This document shows, one piece after another, positions 16,700 through 24,560 of a DNA stretch of 29,016 bases. The notes under the pieces were generated by a model. The model saw only the letters and a program-made list of their open reading frames with translations, was not told the DNA's origin and made no database searches. The stretch comes from Pseudomonadota bacterium (GTDB lineage Bacteria > Pseudomonadota > Gammaproteobacteria > Burkholderiales > Thiobacillaceae), in assembly GCA_021821425.1 (NCBI GenBank), contig JAKACL010000004.1, positions 1 through 29,016 on the forward strand, given 5' to 3'. Position numbers and translations under genes: made by a program. Position 1 is the first letter of the stretch; every line of letters begins with the position of its first letter.

Positions 16700-17082
16700 T
16701 GCGCGCGCTCCGTCCGCGAGTTCGCGCTTGCGGCCGGTTTCGGCAGCGTGTGCAGCAGCCGCACATTGCCGCCGCCCACGCCCAGCATCAGCCAGGTGTC
16801 GTCGATCTCGACCACCACCACGCGCTCGCGCGGCCCCACCGCCGTCGTGGCCACCACTTTCACCACGCCCTGCGCGCCCATGCCCGGCAGGTAGCGGCGC
16901 GCGAACCAGGCCACCGCGACGAAGCCGCCGAGAATCAGCGCCAGGCTGAGCAGCACGGTGAACAGCCCGCCGGCCATGTCGGGCGGCGCAGCAAGCGCCG
17001 CAGCCGGGGTCAGCAGCAGCGCGATGGCCGCAATGAGGAGAGGTGTCATGATCGGTCGGGTCCGGTTCGTGTGCTTATCCAT
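16696..17082 (-). CDS. fliO: Flagellar-type export apparatus protein FliO
   Basis: A 128-residue single-span membrane protein that assists FliP complex assembly. After an N-terminal signal-like segment (from Met12, MTPLLIAAIALLLTPAAALA), there is a membrane helix around 40-60 (LFTVLLSLALILGGFVAVAWF), then the FliO cytoplasmic domain: VVKVVATTAVGPRERVVVVEID, WLMLGVGGGNVRLLHTLP. The start at 17082 overlaps the preceding gene by 8 bases and has GGTGA at a plausible distance; Met12 at 17049 is an alternative. It overlaps fliP by 4 bases. Confidence 0.88.
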   Translation of the reverse strand: MDKHTNRTRPIMTPLLIAAIALLLTPAAALAAPPDMAGGLFTVLLSLALILGGFVAVAWFARRYLPGMGAQGVVKVVATTAVGPRERVVVVEIDDTWLMLGVGGGNVRLLHTLPKPAASANSRTERAQ

Positions 17083-17536
17083 GGCGAATCACCCCGCGCG
17101 CCCAGCGCGTCAGATCGGCGGGCTGCGGCGGCAAGGCCAGGTCCAGTGTCGCCTGCGCGAGATCGGTGCCGAGTTGCCATGCGAGCGCGGACGGCAGCGG
17201 ATCCGCTGCGGGTTCGTCGAGCCAGCTTTCGGCCAGCACCGCGTCCAGCGTGCGCATCAGCGCGGCCGGCACGAAGGGCGAGGCGCCCGAGACGCGCCGG
17301 CCGCCGAGCCGGCGGGTCAGCCACAGCGTGGCGAGCGCCGCATCCGGCTGCCAGACCGGGATCGCCGGCGCGGCCGACGGTGCGACGGCCGGCAGCGGCA
17401 GCGCGCGCACCGGCAGGTGCAGGCGCGCGGTCAGCGTCGCGGCGAGGCGGCGGGTCAAGCGCTGCGGGAAGGCGTCGGATACGACGACCGGCGTCGTCAG
17501 GAAAGCGGTTTCCGCCGGCGTCAGTTCAAGCAGCAT
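17075..17536 (-). CDS. Unrecognised 153-residue protein between fliJ and fliO, possibly FliM/SctQ-related
   Basis: I do not recognise this protein with confidence. It occupies the place where fliK, fliL, fliM and fliN normally stand, overlapping fliJ by 11 and fliO by 8 bases, so it is surely translated with the operon. It has no membrane span, signal peptide or cysteine. Residues about 65-105 read ALATLWLTRRLGG, then FVPAALMRTLDAVLAESW. This resembles by eye the part of FliM/SctQ middle domains where a GG turn is followed by a helix ending near EAW. No SpoA (FliN-like) domain is visible. It may be a reduced C-ring or sorting-platform component; this is inference. Confidence 0.8.
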   Translation of the reverse strand: MLLELTPAETAFLTTPVVVSDAFPQRLTRRLAATLTARLHLPVRALPLPAVAPSAAPAIPVWQPDAALATLWLTRRLGGRRVSGASPFVPAALMRTLDAVLAESWLDEPAADPLPSALAWQLGTDLAQATLDLALPPQPADLTRWARGVIRHG

Positions 17537-17990
17537 CCCAGACCTCCCGCGTGCCCGCTTCGCGGCGATGCATCAACTCCACCAGCTCGTCGTGCTCGCG
17601 CTGTTCGGTGCGGCGCTGCTGCACGGCCAGGTGGGCCAGGTGGCGCTGCTCCAGCAGGCGCAGCGCCTTCACCCGCTGTTCGACCTGCATCCATTCGGCC
17701 AGCCGCGCCTGCCAGGCCTCATGCGCGGCATCGATGTCGGCCTGCGCCGCCCGCATTTCGGCCGCCTGCACCTGCTGCAGGCGATTCGTCTCCTGCAGCC
17801 GCGCGGCGCTCACGCCCGCGCGCAGCTCGCCGGCCAGTTGCGCGATGCGCGCGTCGCGCAGCGCGACCAGCTGCACCTGATGGCCGCGTGCGCGCAGCCA
17901 GATGCCGTGCGCGAGCTTAACCGAACGCGACAGCATTTCGCTGCGCCGTTCGGCCAGCTGCAGCACGCGCGCCAGCGAAAAGCCTTTCAT
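17526..17990 (-). CDS. fliJ: Flagellar-type export chaperone-ATPase stalk protein FliJ
   Basis: A 154-residue, almost wholly alpha-helical protein. It is rich in Ala, Leu, Arg and Glu, with heptad-like spacing through most of its length, fitting the coiled-coil hairpin of FliJ that inserts into the FliI hexamer. The N-terminus [20 protein letters not shown] is typical of the family. Assignment rests on this N-terminus, length and position directly after fliI (ATGA overlap); FliJ sequences are poorly conserved. Confidence 0.85.
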   Translation of the reverse strand: MKGFSLARVLQLAERRSEMLSRSVKLAHGIWLRARGHQVQLVALRDARIAQLAGELRAGVSAARLQETNRLQQVQAAEMRAAQADIDAAHEAWQARLAEWMQVEQRVKALRLLEQRHLAHLAVQQRRTEQREHDELVELMHRREAGTREVWDAA

Positions 17991-19384
17991 GCCAGCACCT
18001 CATCGAGTCCGGCGCGCGACGATTCCAGCGTCGCGCGCTCGCGCATGCCCTGCATCAGGTAGCCCTGCATCCTCGGGTACAGCCGCACGCCTTCGTCCAG
18101 CACCACGTCGGCACCCGGCACATAGGCGCCGACGGCGAGCAGGTCGCGACTGCGCATGTAGCGCGAATAGAGATACTTGAAGCGACGGGTGCGCTCCAGC
18201 GCATCGTCGGACAGCAGGTCGGGCTGGGCCCGGCTGATCGAGGCCTCGATGTCGATCGCCGGGTAATGGCCGGCATCGGCGAGGTCGCGGGTGAGCACGA
18301 TGTGGCCGTCGAGAATCGCACGCGCCGCGTCGGCGATCGGATCCTGCTGGTCGTCGCCTTCCATCAGCACGGTGAAGAACGCGGTGACCGAACCGCTGCC
18401 GCTGCGGCCGTTGCCGGCGCGTTCGGCCAGCTGCGGCAGCTTGGCGAACACCGACGGCGGATAGCCCTTGGTGGCGGGCGGCTCGCCGATCGCCAGTGCC
18501 ACCTCGCGCTGCGCCATCGCGTAGCGCGTCAGCGAATCCATGATCAGGAGCACGTGCTTGCCCTGATCGCGAAAATATTCGGCGATCGACATCGCATACG
18601 CCGCACCGTTCAGGCGCATCAGCGGCGGATGGTCGGCGGGCGCGGCCACCACCACCGCGCGCGCCATGCCCTCCGCGCCCAGGATCTGGTCGATGAATTC
18701 CTTGACCTCGCGGCCGCGCTCGCCGATCAGGCCGACCACCACCACGTCGGCTTCGGTGTAGCGCGCCATCATGCCGAGCAGCACGCTTTTTCCCACGCCG
18801 CTGCCGGCGAACAGGCCGAGCCGCTGGCCGCGCCCCACCGTCAACAGGCCGTTGATCGCGCGCACGCCGACATCCAGCGTCTGCCGGATCGGCGCGCGCT
18901 CGAGCGGATTGATCGGGCGGCTGTACAGCGGCACCCGGCGTTCCAGCGACAACGGACCGAGGCCATCGAGCGGTCGCCCGGCGCCATCGAGCACGCGTCC
19001 GAGCAGACGCTCGCCCACCGGCACGTGGCGCACGCGGTCGTGCGCGCGGCGGCGCGGCACATAGCGCGTGCCCAGGCGCGGCGGCTGCGCCACCATCGGA
19101 TTGTCCGGGACCACGCGCGCGCCCGGCATCACGCCATAGGTGTCGGTGGCCGGCATGATGAACAGGCGCTCGCCCGAGAAACCCGCCACCTCGGCCTCGA
19201 TGCTCTGGCCGCCGGGCACCTGGATATGGCACTGGCTGCCCACCGGGAGGCGCACCCCCACCGCTTCCATCACCAAGCCGGACACCCGCGTCAGGCGTCC
19301 GGTGACCGTGATCGGCGTCGCCCAGTTCACTGCCCGCCGGCAGTTGGCCAGGTATTCGCGCAGGCGGACGATGCGCTCGCTCAT
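17987..19384 (-). CDS. fliI: Flagellar-type export ATPase FliI
   Basis: A 465-residue cytoplasmic ATPase, related to F1 beta, which unfolds and feeds export substrates. Walker A is GSGVGKS (194-200, with K199). [14 protein letters not shown] (218-231) holds the catalytic glutamate region, Walker B is [10 protein letters not shown] (278-287), and the C-terminal signature includes [19 protein letters not shown] chose ATG 19384 because [12 protein letters not shown] begins the family domain and the codon overlaps the fliH stop in ATGA; the longer upstream frame is a shadow of fliH. All catalytic motifs look intact, so the export motor should be energised. Confidence 0.96.
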   Translation of the reverse strand: MSERIVRLREYLANCRRAVNWATPITVTGRLTRVSGLVMEAVGVRLPVGSQCHIQVPGGQSIEAEVAGFSGERLFIMPATDTYGVMPGARVVPDNPMVAQPPRLGTRYVPRRRAHDRVRHVPVGERLLGRVLDGAGRPLDGLGPLSLERRVPLYSRPINPLERAPIRQTLDVGVRAINGLLTVGRGQRLGLFAGSGVGKSVLLGMMARYTEADVVVVGLIGERGREVKEFIDQILGAEGMARAVVVAAPADHPPLMRLNGAAYAMSIAEYFRDQGKHVLLIMDSLTRYAMAQREVALAIGEPPATKGYPPSVFAKLPQLAERAGNGRSGSGSVTAFFTVLMEGDDQQDPIADAARAILDGHIVLTRDLADAGHYPAIDIEASISRAQPDLLSDDALERTRRFKYLYSRYMRSRDLLAVGAYVPGADVVLDEGVRLYPRMQGYLMQGMRERATLESSRAGLDEVLA

Positions 19385-19992
19385 TCGATCCAGTTCTGGT
19401 TGGAGCCGAGCACCTGCACCACCTGGCGCCAGCGTGCCGGCAGGGTGGCATCGAGCTCGCCCTGCGGGGTTTCGATCAGGCAGCCGCCGCGCACCATGCG
19501 GACATCTTCCACGATGCGCAGACGGGTCTTGTCCAGCACCTGGTCGAGGTGCGGACGCACCAGCATGGCGTCGTCCGGATGCAGCAGCAGGCGCGCTTCG
19601 CGGCTGGACTCGGCCATTTCCTTCAGTGCCAGGTTGACGACGTCGAGCACGCGTTCCGGCCGCGCGGCAAGTTCGCCCGCCACCACCTGGCGCGCCACGT
19701 CGAGCGCGAGTTGCAGCAGCATGTCGGCCAGTCGGAAATCGAGGTTGTCGAGCGTGGTGTTGAAGCTTTCGGCCAGTTGCTTCATGCGGCCACACGCCTG
19801 CTCGCCCTCCTGCCGGCCGGCGGCCAGGCCTTCGGCATAGCCTTCGTCGCGCGCGGCCTGGCGCAGCCGCGCCAGTTCGGCCTCGAGGTCGGCGGCCGGC
19901 GATACCGCCTCGGCGGACGCAGCCAGTTCCACCACCTCCCACTGCTCGAATGCCGTGGTGTCATCGGTCGAGGGGTCGTCTTGCGTACTCAT
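19381..19992 (-). CDS. fliH: Flagellar-type ATPase regulator FliH
   Basis: A 203-residue cytoplasmic protein that links the FliI ATPase to the C-ring. The first 30 residues are acidic and include W18. Residues about 36-65 are a helix with [14 protein letters not shown], the GxxxG-type repeat characteristic of FliH. The C-terminal half (about 85-200) is the FliH/V-ATPase E-type domain with [16 protein letters not shown] and [11 protein letters not shown], and ends in a family-like [20 protein letters not shown]. It overlaps fliG and fliI by 4 bases each. The conserved N-terminal region normally binds FliN, which is not encoded in this cluster. Confidence 0.92.
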   Translation of the reverse strand: MSTQDDPSTDDTTAFEQWEVVELAASAEAVSPAADLEAELARLRQAARDEGYAEGLAAGRQEGEQACGRMKQLAESFNTTLDNLDFRLADMLLQLALDVARQVVAGELAARPERVLDVVNLALKEMAESSREARLLLHPDDAMLVRPHLDQVLDKTRLRIVEDVRMVRGGCLIETPQGELDATLPARWRQVVQVLGSNQNWIE

Positions 19993-20957
19993 GCCGCCTC
20001 CTCTTCTTCGGGATACAGAATCGCGCCTTCCGCCGCCAGTCGCCGCAGGGTGGCGCCGGCTTCATCCTGCGCCGCCTGGATCACGGTGACCGGCACCACG
20101 CCCAGCGTATCAAGATCGACCCGCATGCGCTGCGCCGCAGTCGGGCTCATCACCGCGGCCAGCGCGTCGAGCACCTGCCCGTCGCTGCCCTTCAGCGCAT
20201 GCAGCAGGGTACGCGCACCGACATGACGCAGGAAGGCCTTGCGGCTCGCCTCGGGCAGCCGCGCCAGATCCTCGAACGCGAGCGTGCGCACGCGCAGGCG
20301 CGCGGCCAGCTCCGCATCGTTGCGGTCGAGCTGGCTCAGCGCGGCCGCCGCGCTGCCTTCGCTCATCTGTCCCAAGAGGCCGGCGACCGCCGCCTCGCCC
20401 TGCAGCGACGCGGACGCATCGAGGCTCCTCAGCCAGTCGTCCAGTTCGCGCAGCATCTCTGAACTGGGCGCTTCGCTGTGCGCCAGGCTCATCAAAACTT
20501 CCGCGCGGATTTCGCCGGGCAGCATTTCCAGCACGGCGGCGGCGACATCGCGCGGCAACTGGGTCATCACCACGGCGATCAGCTGCGGCGGCTGCGCTTC
20601 CAGCAGGCCGGCGATTTCGGCCGGCTCGCGCCAGGCCAGTTTGTCCAGCGCCTGCGCGCTGCTTGCCCCCAGGCGCTGCAGCATCGCCTGCACGTGTTCG
20701 GGGCGGAAGGCTTGCTTCAAGGCCTCGTCGAGGAAGCGTCCGGTGTCGGCGGCAAAGCCGGTCTGCTCGGCCGCTTCGCTGGCGTAGTCATGCAGGATGG
20801 CACGCACGCGATCGCGCGGCAGCACGTCGAGTTCGCGCATCGCACTGCCGAGCCGGCTGACCTCGAGCGGGCTCAGGTAGCGGAACACCGCAGCCGTCGC
20901 CTCTTCGCCCAAAGCGAGCAGCAGCGCGGCGGATTTTTCGATGCCGGCCTGGCTCAT
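19989..20957 (-). CDS. fliG: Flagellar-type rotor/switch protein FliG (divergent)
   Basis: A 322-residue protein with the full three-domain length of FliG. The N-terminal domain (1-100: GIEKSAALLLALGEEATAAVFRYL) binds FliF, the middle domain contains QPPQLIAVVMTQLP in place of the usual EHPQ motif, and the C-terminal domain has LLHALKGSDGQVLDALAAVMS. Aligning by eye with E. coli, the lysine equivalent to K264 is kept, but positions corresponding to R281, D288 and R297 appear to be Thr, Val and Pro; only D289 remains. These charged residues interact with the stator. The C-terminus is a run of glutamates. ATG 20957 overlaps the fliF stop as ATGA. Rotation may be weak or absent. Confidence 0.9.
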   Translation of the reverse strand: MSQAGIEKSAALLLALGEEATAAVFRYLSPLEVSRLGSAMRELDVLPRDRVRAILHDYASEAAEQTGFAADTGRFLDEALKQAFRPEHVQAMLQRLGASSAQALDKLAWREPAEIAGLLEAQPPQLIAVVMTQLPRDVAAAVLEMLPGEIRAEVLMSLAHSEAPSSEMLRELDDWLRSLDASASLQGEAAVAGLLGQMSEGSAAAALSQLDRNDAELAARLRVRTLAFEDLARLPEASRKAFLRHVGARTLLHALKGSDGQVLDALAAVMSPTAAQRMRVDLDTLGVVPVTVIQAAQDEAGATLRRLAAEGAILYPEEEEAA

Positions 20958-22330
20958 GCGCGCATCCACAGCCGGATCACATCCGCCGTCACGCGCGGAT
21001 TGGCCATCACCTGATTGCGCGTGGCGTCGAGCTCGGCGTCGAAATCCGCCTCCACCGCCGGCGCTTCGGGCGGCGGACCGCGGCGGCGCCAGATCATCAT
21101 GACGAGCAGCGCCAGCAGTGCCGCGACGGCCACCAGCGCCCACGGCGGCAAGGCCTGCCAGGCCCAAGCTGGCGCCAGCGGACGCGCCGGCGACACGCGC
21201 GGAACCGAGACCGGTGCCGAGGCCGCCGGCGGCGCATGCTCGAGCGCTTCGGCCGGCGCCCGGTCCTCTGCGGCGGCGGACGGCGCCGCCGTCGGCAGGG
21301 CATAGACGTTGACGCTGTCGCCGCGCGCCGGCTCCAGGCCCAGCGCCTGTTGCGCCAGCTGCCCCGCGCGCTGCAACTCCTCCGCGCTGGCGTCGAAGCC
21401 GAGAATCACGATGGCCTGGATGCGCTCGATGCGCCCTTCCGGCTCGCGCGTGGTGCGCACGCTTTTTTCCAGAGGATGCGCCTTGCCCGCCACCACGACG
21501 TTTTGCACGCGCTCTACGGTCTGCCGGATTTCGCTGTCGTCCAGCGTGGCGGTCACCTGCACGCTGACGCGGTCCTCGCCCAGCCAGGGCGTCAGCACCG
21601 CGAGCACACGCCGCACCAGATCCTGCTCCAGCGCCAGCCGCTGCGACTGCACCGGCTCGGGCACGGCCTCGCCCAGCAGCATGCCGCTCGGAGCGAGCAC
21701 CTGCACTTCGCTGCGCTTCATGCGCGGCACGCTGGCCGCCACCAGGGTCTGGATCGTCGTCACCTGCTCGGGCTGCAGGTGCGCGCCCGGACGCAGCCGC
21801 ACCAGCACCGCGGCGGTGGCGGGCGGCGCATCGCGCAGGAAAGGCGACACTCTGGGCAGGGCGAGATGCACGCGCGCCAGCTCGACCGCTTCCAGGGTCT
21901 GGATCGACCGCGCGAGTTCGGTTTCGAGCGCGCGCTGAAAACGCTGCTGCTCCTGCAGCGACGACGCGCCAAAGCGCGGCGCGCGCTCGGCTTCATCCTG
22001 AGCGTCGGCATCGGAACGGGGCAGACCGCGCGCGGCCAGACGATAGCGCGCGGCATGCAGGCGGTCGGCCGGCACCTCGATGCTGCCGTCGACGGCGGAC
22101 AGGCGGTAGGGAATGTCGAGCTGTTCGAGCGCGGCGATGACTTCGCCGCCGGAACGGTCGGACAGCTGCGCGTACAGCACGCGGTAGACAGGCGGGGTAA
22201 ACCACAGATACGCCGCGGCCAGCGCGGCCAGCGGCAACAGCACCAAGAGCGCGAACGTGAAGCGGCGCAGGGGACTCGCTTCGGCGATCAGTTCGCGCAG
22301 ACTGCTCAGCCAGCCCGGCACGGGAAACAC
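20954..22330 (-). CDS. fliF: Flagellar-type MS-ring protein FliF (short form)
   Basis: A 458-residue inner-membrane ring protein, about 100 residues shorter than usual FliF (about 550). Membrane helix 1 is at about 24-44, the YscJ/FliF ring domains follow (YRVLYAQLSDRSGGEVIAAL at 49-68; ARVHLALPRVSPF at 152-164), then a ring-building domain, a proline/alanine-rich segment (345-390) and membrane helix 2 at about 395-413. The C-terminus NPRVTADVIRLWMRA resembles the FliG-binding tail. The part between SVQVTATLDD and RIQAIVILGFD is only about 45 residues, so the beta-collar seems reduced. The listed GTG has no good ribosome site; GTG three codons later (22321) has GAGGTG 6 bases upstream and may be the true start. 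Confidence 0.9.
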   Translation of the reverse strand: MFPVPGWLSSLRELIAEASPLRRFTFALLVLLPLAALAAAYLWFTPPVYRVLYAQLSDRSGGEVIAALEQLDIPYRLSAVDGSIEVPADRLHAARYRLAARGLPRSDADAQDEAERAPRFGASSLQEQQRFQRALETELARSIQTLEAVELARVHLALPRVSPFLRDAPPATAAVLVRLRPGAHLQPEQVTTIQTLVAASVPRMKRSEVQVLAPSGMLLGEAVPEPVQSQRLALEQDLVRRVLAVLTPWLGEDRVSVQVTATLDDSEIRQTVERVQNVVVAGKAHPLEKSVRTTREPEGRIERIQAIVILGFDASAEELQRAGQLAQQALGLEPARGDSVNVYALPTAAPSAAAEDRAPAEALEHAPPAASAPVSVPRVSPARPLAPAWAWQALPPWALVAVAALLALLVMMIWRRRGPPPEAPAVEADFDAELDATRNQVMANPRVTADVIRLWMRA

Positions 22331-22395
22331 CTCGTCGGCGTGGCTGGGGTCTGCCGGGTTGCCTGCTGCGGGATGGGCTGTGTGTTCACATACGG

Positions 22396-22401
22396 ATTAT
22401 A
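22396..22401 (-). promoter_or_regulatory. Possible -10 element upstream of fliF
   Basis: The minus strand reads TATAAT here, a perfect -10 hexamer, overlapping the sixA stop and 66 bases before the fliF GTG. No matching -35 is found at 16-18 bases (the sequence is CGCTGT), so it may need an activator or be fortuitous. The flagellar-type operon otherwise has no obvious promoter and could also be read from sixA. Confidence 0.3.
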
Positions 22402-22849
22402 ACCAGTCAGGCGCGGCCACAGCGCGCAAAACCACCTGCATCTGTCCGGCCCGCTCGCGGCCCTGAAACCACCAGATGCCGCCTTTTTTTACCGTCAGGT
22501 CGCCCGCCTGTCCGGCCAGCAGGCGCATCGCCACCTGCCCCAGCGTGGGCTGATGGCCGACGATCAGCACCGGATACGCCGCATCCGGCCAGCCTGCCAC
22601 CGCCAGCACATCCTCGGCGCTGGCGCCCGGCGCCAGCGCCGGCACCTGGTCGTAGTAGCGTCCCAGCGCCTGTGCCGTTTGCAGGGTGCGCGTGGCGGGG
22701 CTCACCAGCACGCGGATGTCCGGCGGCAGGCGCGGGTTGAGCCAGTCGGCCATGCGCGAGGCCTGCTTGCGGCCCTTGTCGGTCAGTTCGCGTTCGAGGT
22801 CGGGGATCGAATCGTCCGCCTCGGCGTGCCGCCACAAAATGAGTTCCAT
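22397..22849 (-). CDS. sixA: Phosphohistidine phosphatase SixA
   Basis: A 150-residue histidine-phosphatase-superfamily protein; SixA dephosphorylates phosphohistidine in phosphotransfer proteins such as HPt domains or nitrogen-PTS components. The catalytic R7-H8 lies in LILWRHAEAD, with Ala9 instead of the more common Gly of RHG. Further ligands are R54 (SPATRTLQTA) and H99 (LIVGHQPTLG). The length is near the E. coli form (161). The ATG has an AGGAG ribosome site. It lies 19 bases after the CYTH-CHAD gene on the same strand and is probably in one transcript. Confidence 0.93.
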   Translation of the reverse strand: MELILWRHAEADDSIPDLERELTDKGRKQASRMADWLNPRLPPDIRVLVSPATRTLQTAQALGRYYDQVPALAPGASAEDVLAVAGWPDAAYPVLIVGHQPTLGQVAMRLLAGQAGDLTVKKGGIWWFQGRERAGQMQVVLRAVAAPDWL

Positions 22850-22868
22850 ACATTCTCCTCGTAGTCAT

Positions 22869-24479
22869 TCAATATTCGTCCCGACGCCGCCCCTGCCAGC
22901 GGGGCTTCAACGCCAGAAAATCGTGCAGGTGGGCGGCGCTGTCGTCGTTGCCCGTTCCCACCTCCTGCGCTGCCAGCCAGCCGAGCGCGAAATCGCGCAC
23001 CGGCCCCGTCTCCGCCGGCGCTGCCTCCAGCAAGCCCTTCGCAATATGGGCATCGTTGGCACGCCCGAGACTGTCCTGGGCGTCGCGCAGCACCGCCAGA
23101 TAACGTGCCTGCCGGCGGCTGTGCCGGGAAAACAGCGTCTGGAAAAACTCGGCTGCATAGCGCTGGCGCTTGATCGCGATGCGCAGCCCGTGCCGTTCTT
23201 CCGGCAGCAGGTCGGCGAACCTGCGCGCGCCGCGCACGACGCGGCGATGTCCCTTCTTCAACGCCCGGCGCGCCCACGCGTCCAGTGGCGACATCTGCGC
23301 AAGACGCTGGTCCTGCGGCACCAGTTCTCCTGCCGGACATAAGCGCCAGCCATGCTGCAGCAGCCAGCGCTGCATCGCCAGCAGCCAGGCGCCTGTCTGC
23401 CCGTTCATCAGGACGGCACGCATGGCCGCCCGCACCCTGGCGCGCTGCGCGTCAAGCGCCTCGGCCCCATGCTGCCAGCCTGCCTGATCCGCATAGTGCG
23501 GAGCCATCGCCGGTAGCGTTTCGCTGCACAGCACGTCCCAGTCGCGTGTCGGTCCGAGCGCATCGACCAGCGTGCGCAGACAGCCCATCAGGTCGTTCGG
23601 CAGGACGCAAACGCGGCGAAACAGCCGCAGCGCCGCACGCAGCCGCCGCAGCGCCACCCGCGCCTGGTGTACGTATTCGGTATCGTGAATCGGTTCGGGC
23701 CCAGCTTTCGTCCCCTCCCCCGCTTGCGGGAGAGAGAGAACCCCTAGCACGCCCGGCAGATTGGCCTGGAATTGCGCGAGGCAGGCCTGGACGATCGCGG
23801 CGAAGCCCTCCTCTACGCTGACGCCGTCCTCGAGCACCAGCGGCACCGATTTGACTGGCGCATCCGCCACGCCCTGCGCCAGGCGCACGCCGCGCTCGGC
23901 CTTGCTGACGTCGAACGGCAGGCAGTCGAATGCGTCGGCCCACGCCAGCGCCAGTTCGAACAGGGCATCCGGCTGGCCGGATTTCAGTTCGAGCTCGATC
24001 TCGCAGATCGGCTGGCTGCGCGCCCCGGCCCGCACCTCGCCCACGTCCAGCGCCACTTCGATCACCGCGCCGTTTTTACCTTTCAGCAGCCAGGCGGTGC
24101 GGTGAAAGCGCGTCTCGAATACCGGAACGAGGGCATCGCGCATCGCCTCCGGCACCCAGATCTGCGCCTCGGGCGGAAACCGCGTCCAGTCCGGTGCGCC
24201 ACCCGCCACCGGCATTTCATATTCGGCGCGGCGCGACAGCCCGCCCTGGCGCTCGCCCTCGGTTTTCAAGGTCTGCAGCCAGCGCCGGCCCACGCGGCGC
24301 ACCCGCAACGCCACGCCCTGCGCGCTCAGTGCAAAGTCGGGTGTGTCGAAATAGCGCGTGACGAGGTCCTGCTGCACTGGCTCGCTGCGCCGCCGCGCCA
24401 TGCGCTTGAGAAAAGCCGCGGCCTGTTCGGGCGGCAGCGCCAGCTTGAGTTCGATTTCCTGCGAATGCGTAGTTGTCAT
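22869..24479 (-). CDS. CYTH-CHAD domain protein (YgiF-like inorganic triphosphatase)
   Basis: A 536-residue cytoplasmic protein. The N-terminal CYTH domain (1-about 210) carries the tunnel motif E8-I-E10-L-K12 and further alternating charged strands such as ALRVRRVGRRWLQTLKTEG; this domain hydrolyses inorganic triphosphate in YgiF. The C-terminal CHAD domain (from about 268) has the conserved H in EYVHQARVALRRLRAALRLF and IAIKRQRYAAEFF; CHAD domains bind polyphosphate. The linker between them encodes LSLPQAGEGTKAG, derived from a palindromic repeat. The gene is divergent from ppk, agreeing with a polyphosphate role, and it precedes sixA. The ATG at 24479 lies inside a Pho-box-like repeat. Confidence 0.93.
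   Translation of the reverse strand: MTTTHSQEIELKLALPPEQAAAFLKRMARRRSEPVQQDLVTRYFDTPDFALSAQGVALRVRRVGRRWLQTLKTEGERQGGLSRRAEYEMPVAGGAPDWTRFPPEAQIWVPEAMRDALVPVFETRFHRTAWLLKGKNGAVIEVALDVGEVRAGARSQPICEIELELKSGQPDALFELALAWADAFDCLPFDVSKAERGVRLAQGVADAPVKSVPLVLEDGVSVEEGFAAIVQACLAQFQANLPGVLGVLSLPQAGEGTKAGPEPIHDTEYVHQARVALRRLRAALRLFRRVCVLPNDLMGCLRTLVDALGPTRDWDVLCSETLPAMAPHYADQAGWQHGAEALDAQRARVRAAMRAVLMNGQTGAWLLAMQRWLLQHGWRLCPAGELVPQDQRLAQMSPLDAWARRALKKGHRRVVRGARRFADLLPEERHGLRIAIKRQRYAAEFFQTLFSRHSRRQARYLAVLRDAQDSLGRANDAHIAKGLLEAAPAETGPVRDFALGWLAAQEVGTGNDDSAAHLHDFLALKPRWQGRRRDEY
23715..23734. repeat. REP-like palindrome inside the CYTH-CHAD linker
   Basis: CTCCCCCGC (23715-23723) and GCGGGAGAG (23726-23734) form a 9-bp inverted repeat with one mismatch and a TT loop. 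Sequences of this type (CTCCC-rich arm, GCTTGCGG core) are common dispersed intergenic palindromes in proteobacteria, and their translation gives the well-known LPQAGEG peptide. Here it lies in frame in an interdomain linker. I found no second copy in the window. Confidence 0.55.
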
Positions 24480-24494
24480 TTAAGTGTCATATTG
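24473..24494 (+). promoter_or_regulatory. Pho-box-like direct repeat upstream of ppk
   Basis: Two 7-base units, TTGTCAT (24473-24479) and GTGTCAT (24484-24490), each followed by an AT-rich 4-mer (TTAA, ATTG), have the 11-base period of a PhoB box (CTGTCAT-like). The orientation is toward ppk. The first unit contains the complement of the CYTH-CHAD start codon, so binding would also cover that gene's start. A TATCAT element at 24512-24517 may serve as the ppk -10, though it lies farther from the box than in classical Pho promoters. Confidence 0.55.
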
Positions 24495-24515
24495 GAACCC
24501 CGGCGGCCCCTTATC

Positions 24516-24542
24516 ATTCAAGCACGTCAGGATTCAAGCACG
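24516..24542 (+). repeat. Tandem 11-base direct repeat before ppk
   Basis: ATTCAAGCACG occurs at 24516-24526 and again, exactly, at 24532-24542, a period of 16 bases, ending 18 bases before the ppk ATG. It lies in the expected 5' leader or start region. It could be an operator, a small duplication or a leader structure; I cannot tell which. Confidence 0.6.
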
Positions 24543-24560
24543 ACATTGGATATTAAAACG

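Noticed and set aside
17075..17536. Calling the gene between fliJ and fliO a FliN or FliK
   Set aside because: There is no SpoA domain as in FliN, and no hook-length Gln/Pro-rich region or C-terminal FliK switch domain. Position alone does not justify the name.
18266..19840. A 524-codon open frame antisense to fliI/fliH
   Set aside because: It is a mirror frame rich in His and Arg. fliI and fliH on the other strand have full motif support and ATGA overlaps.
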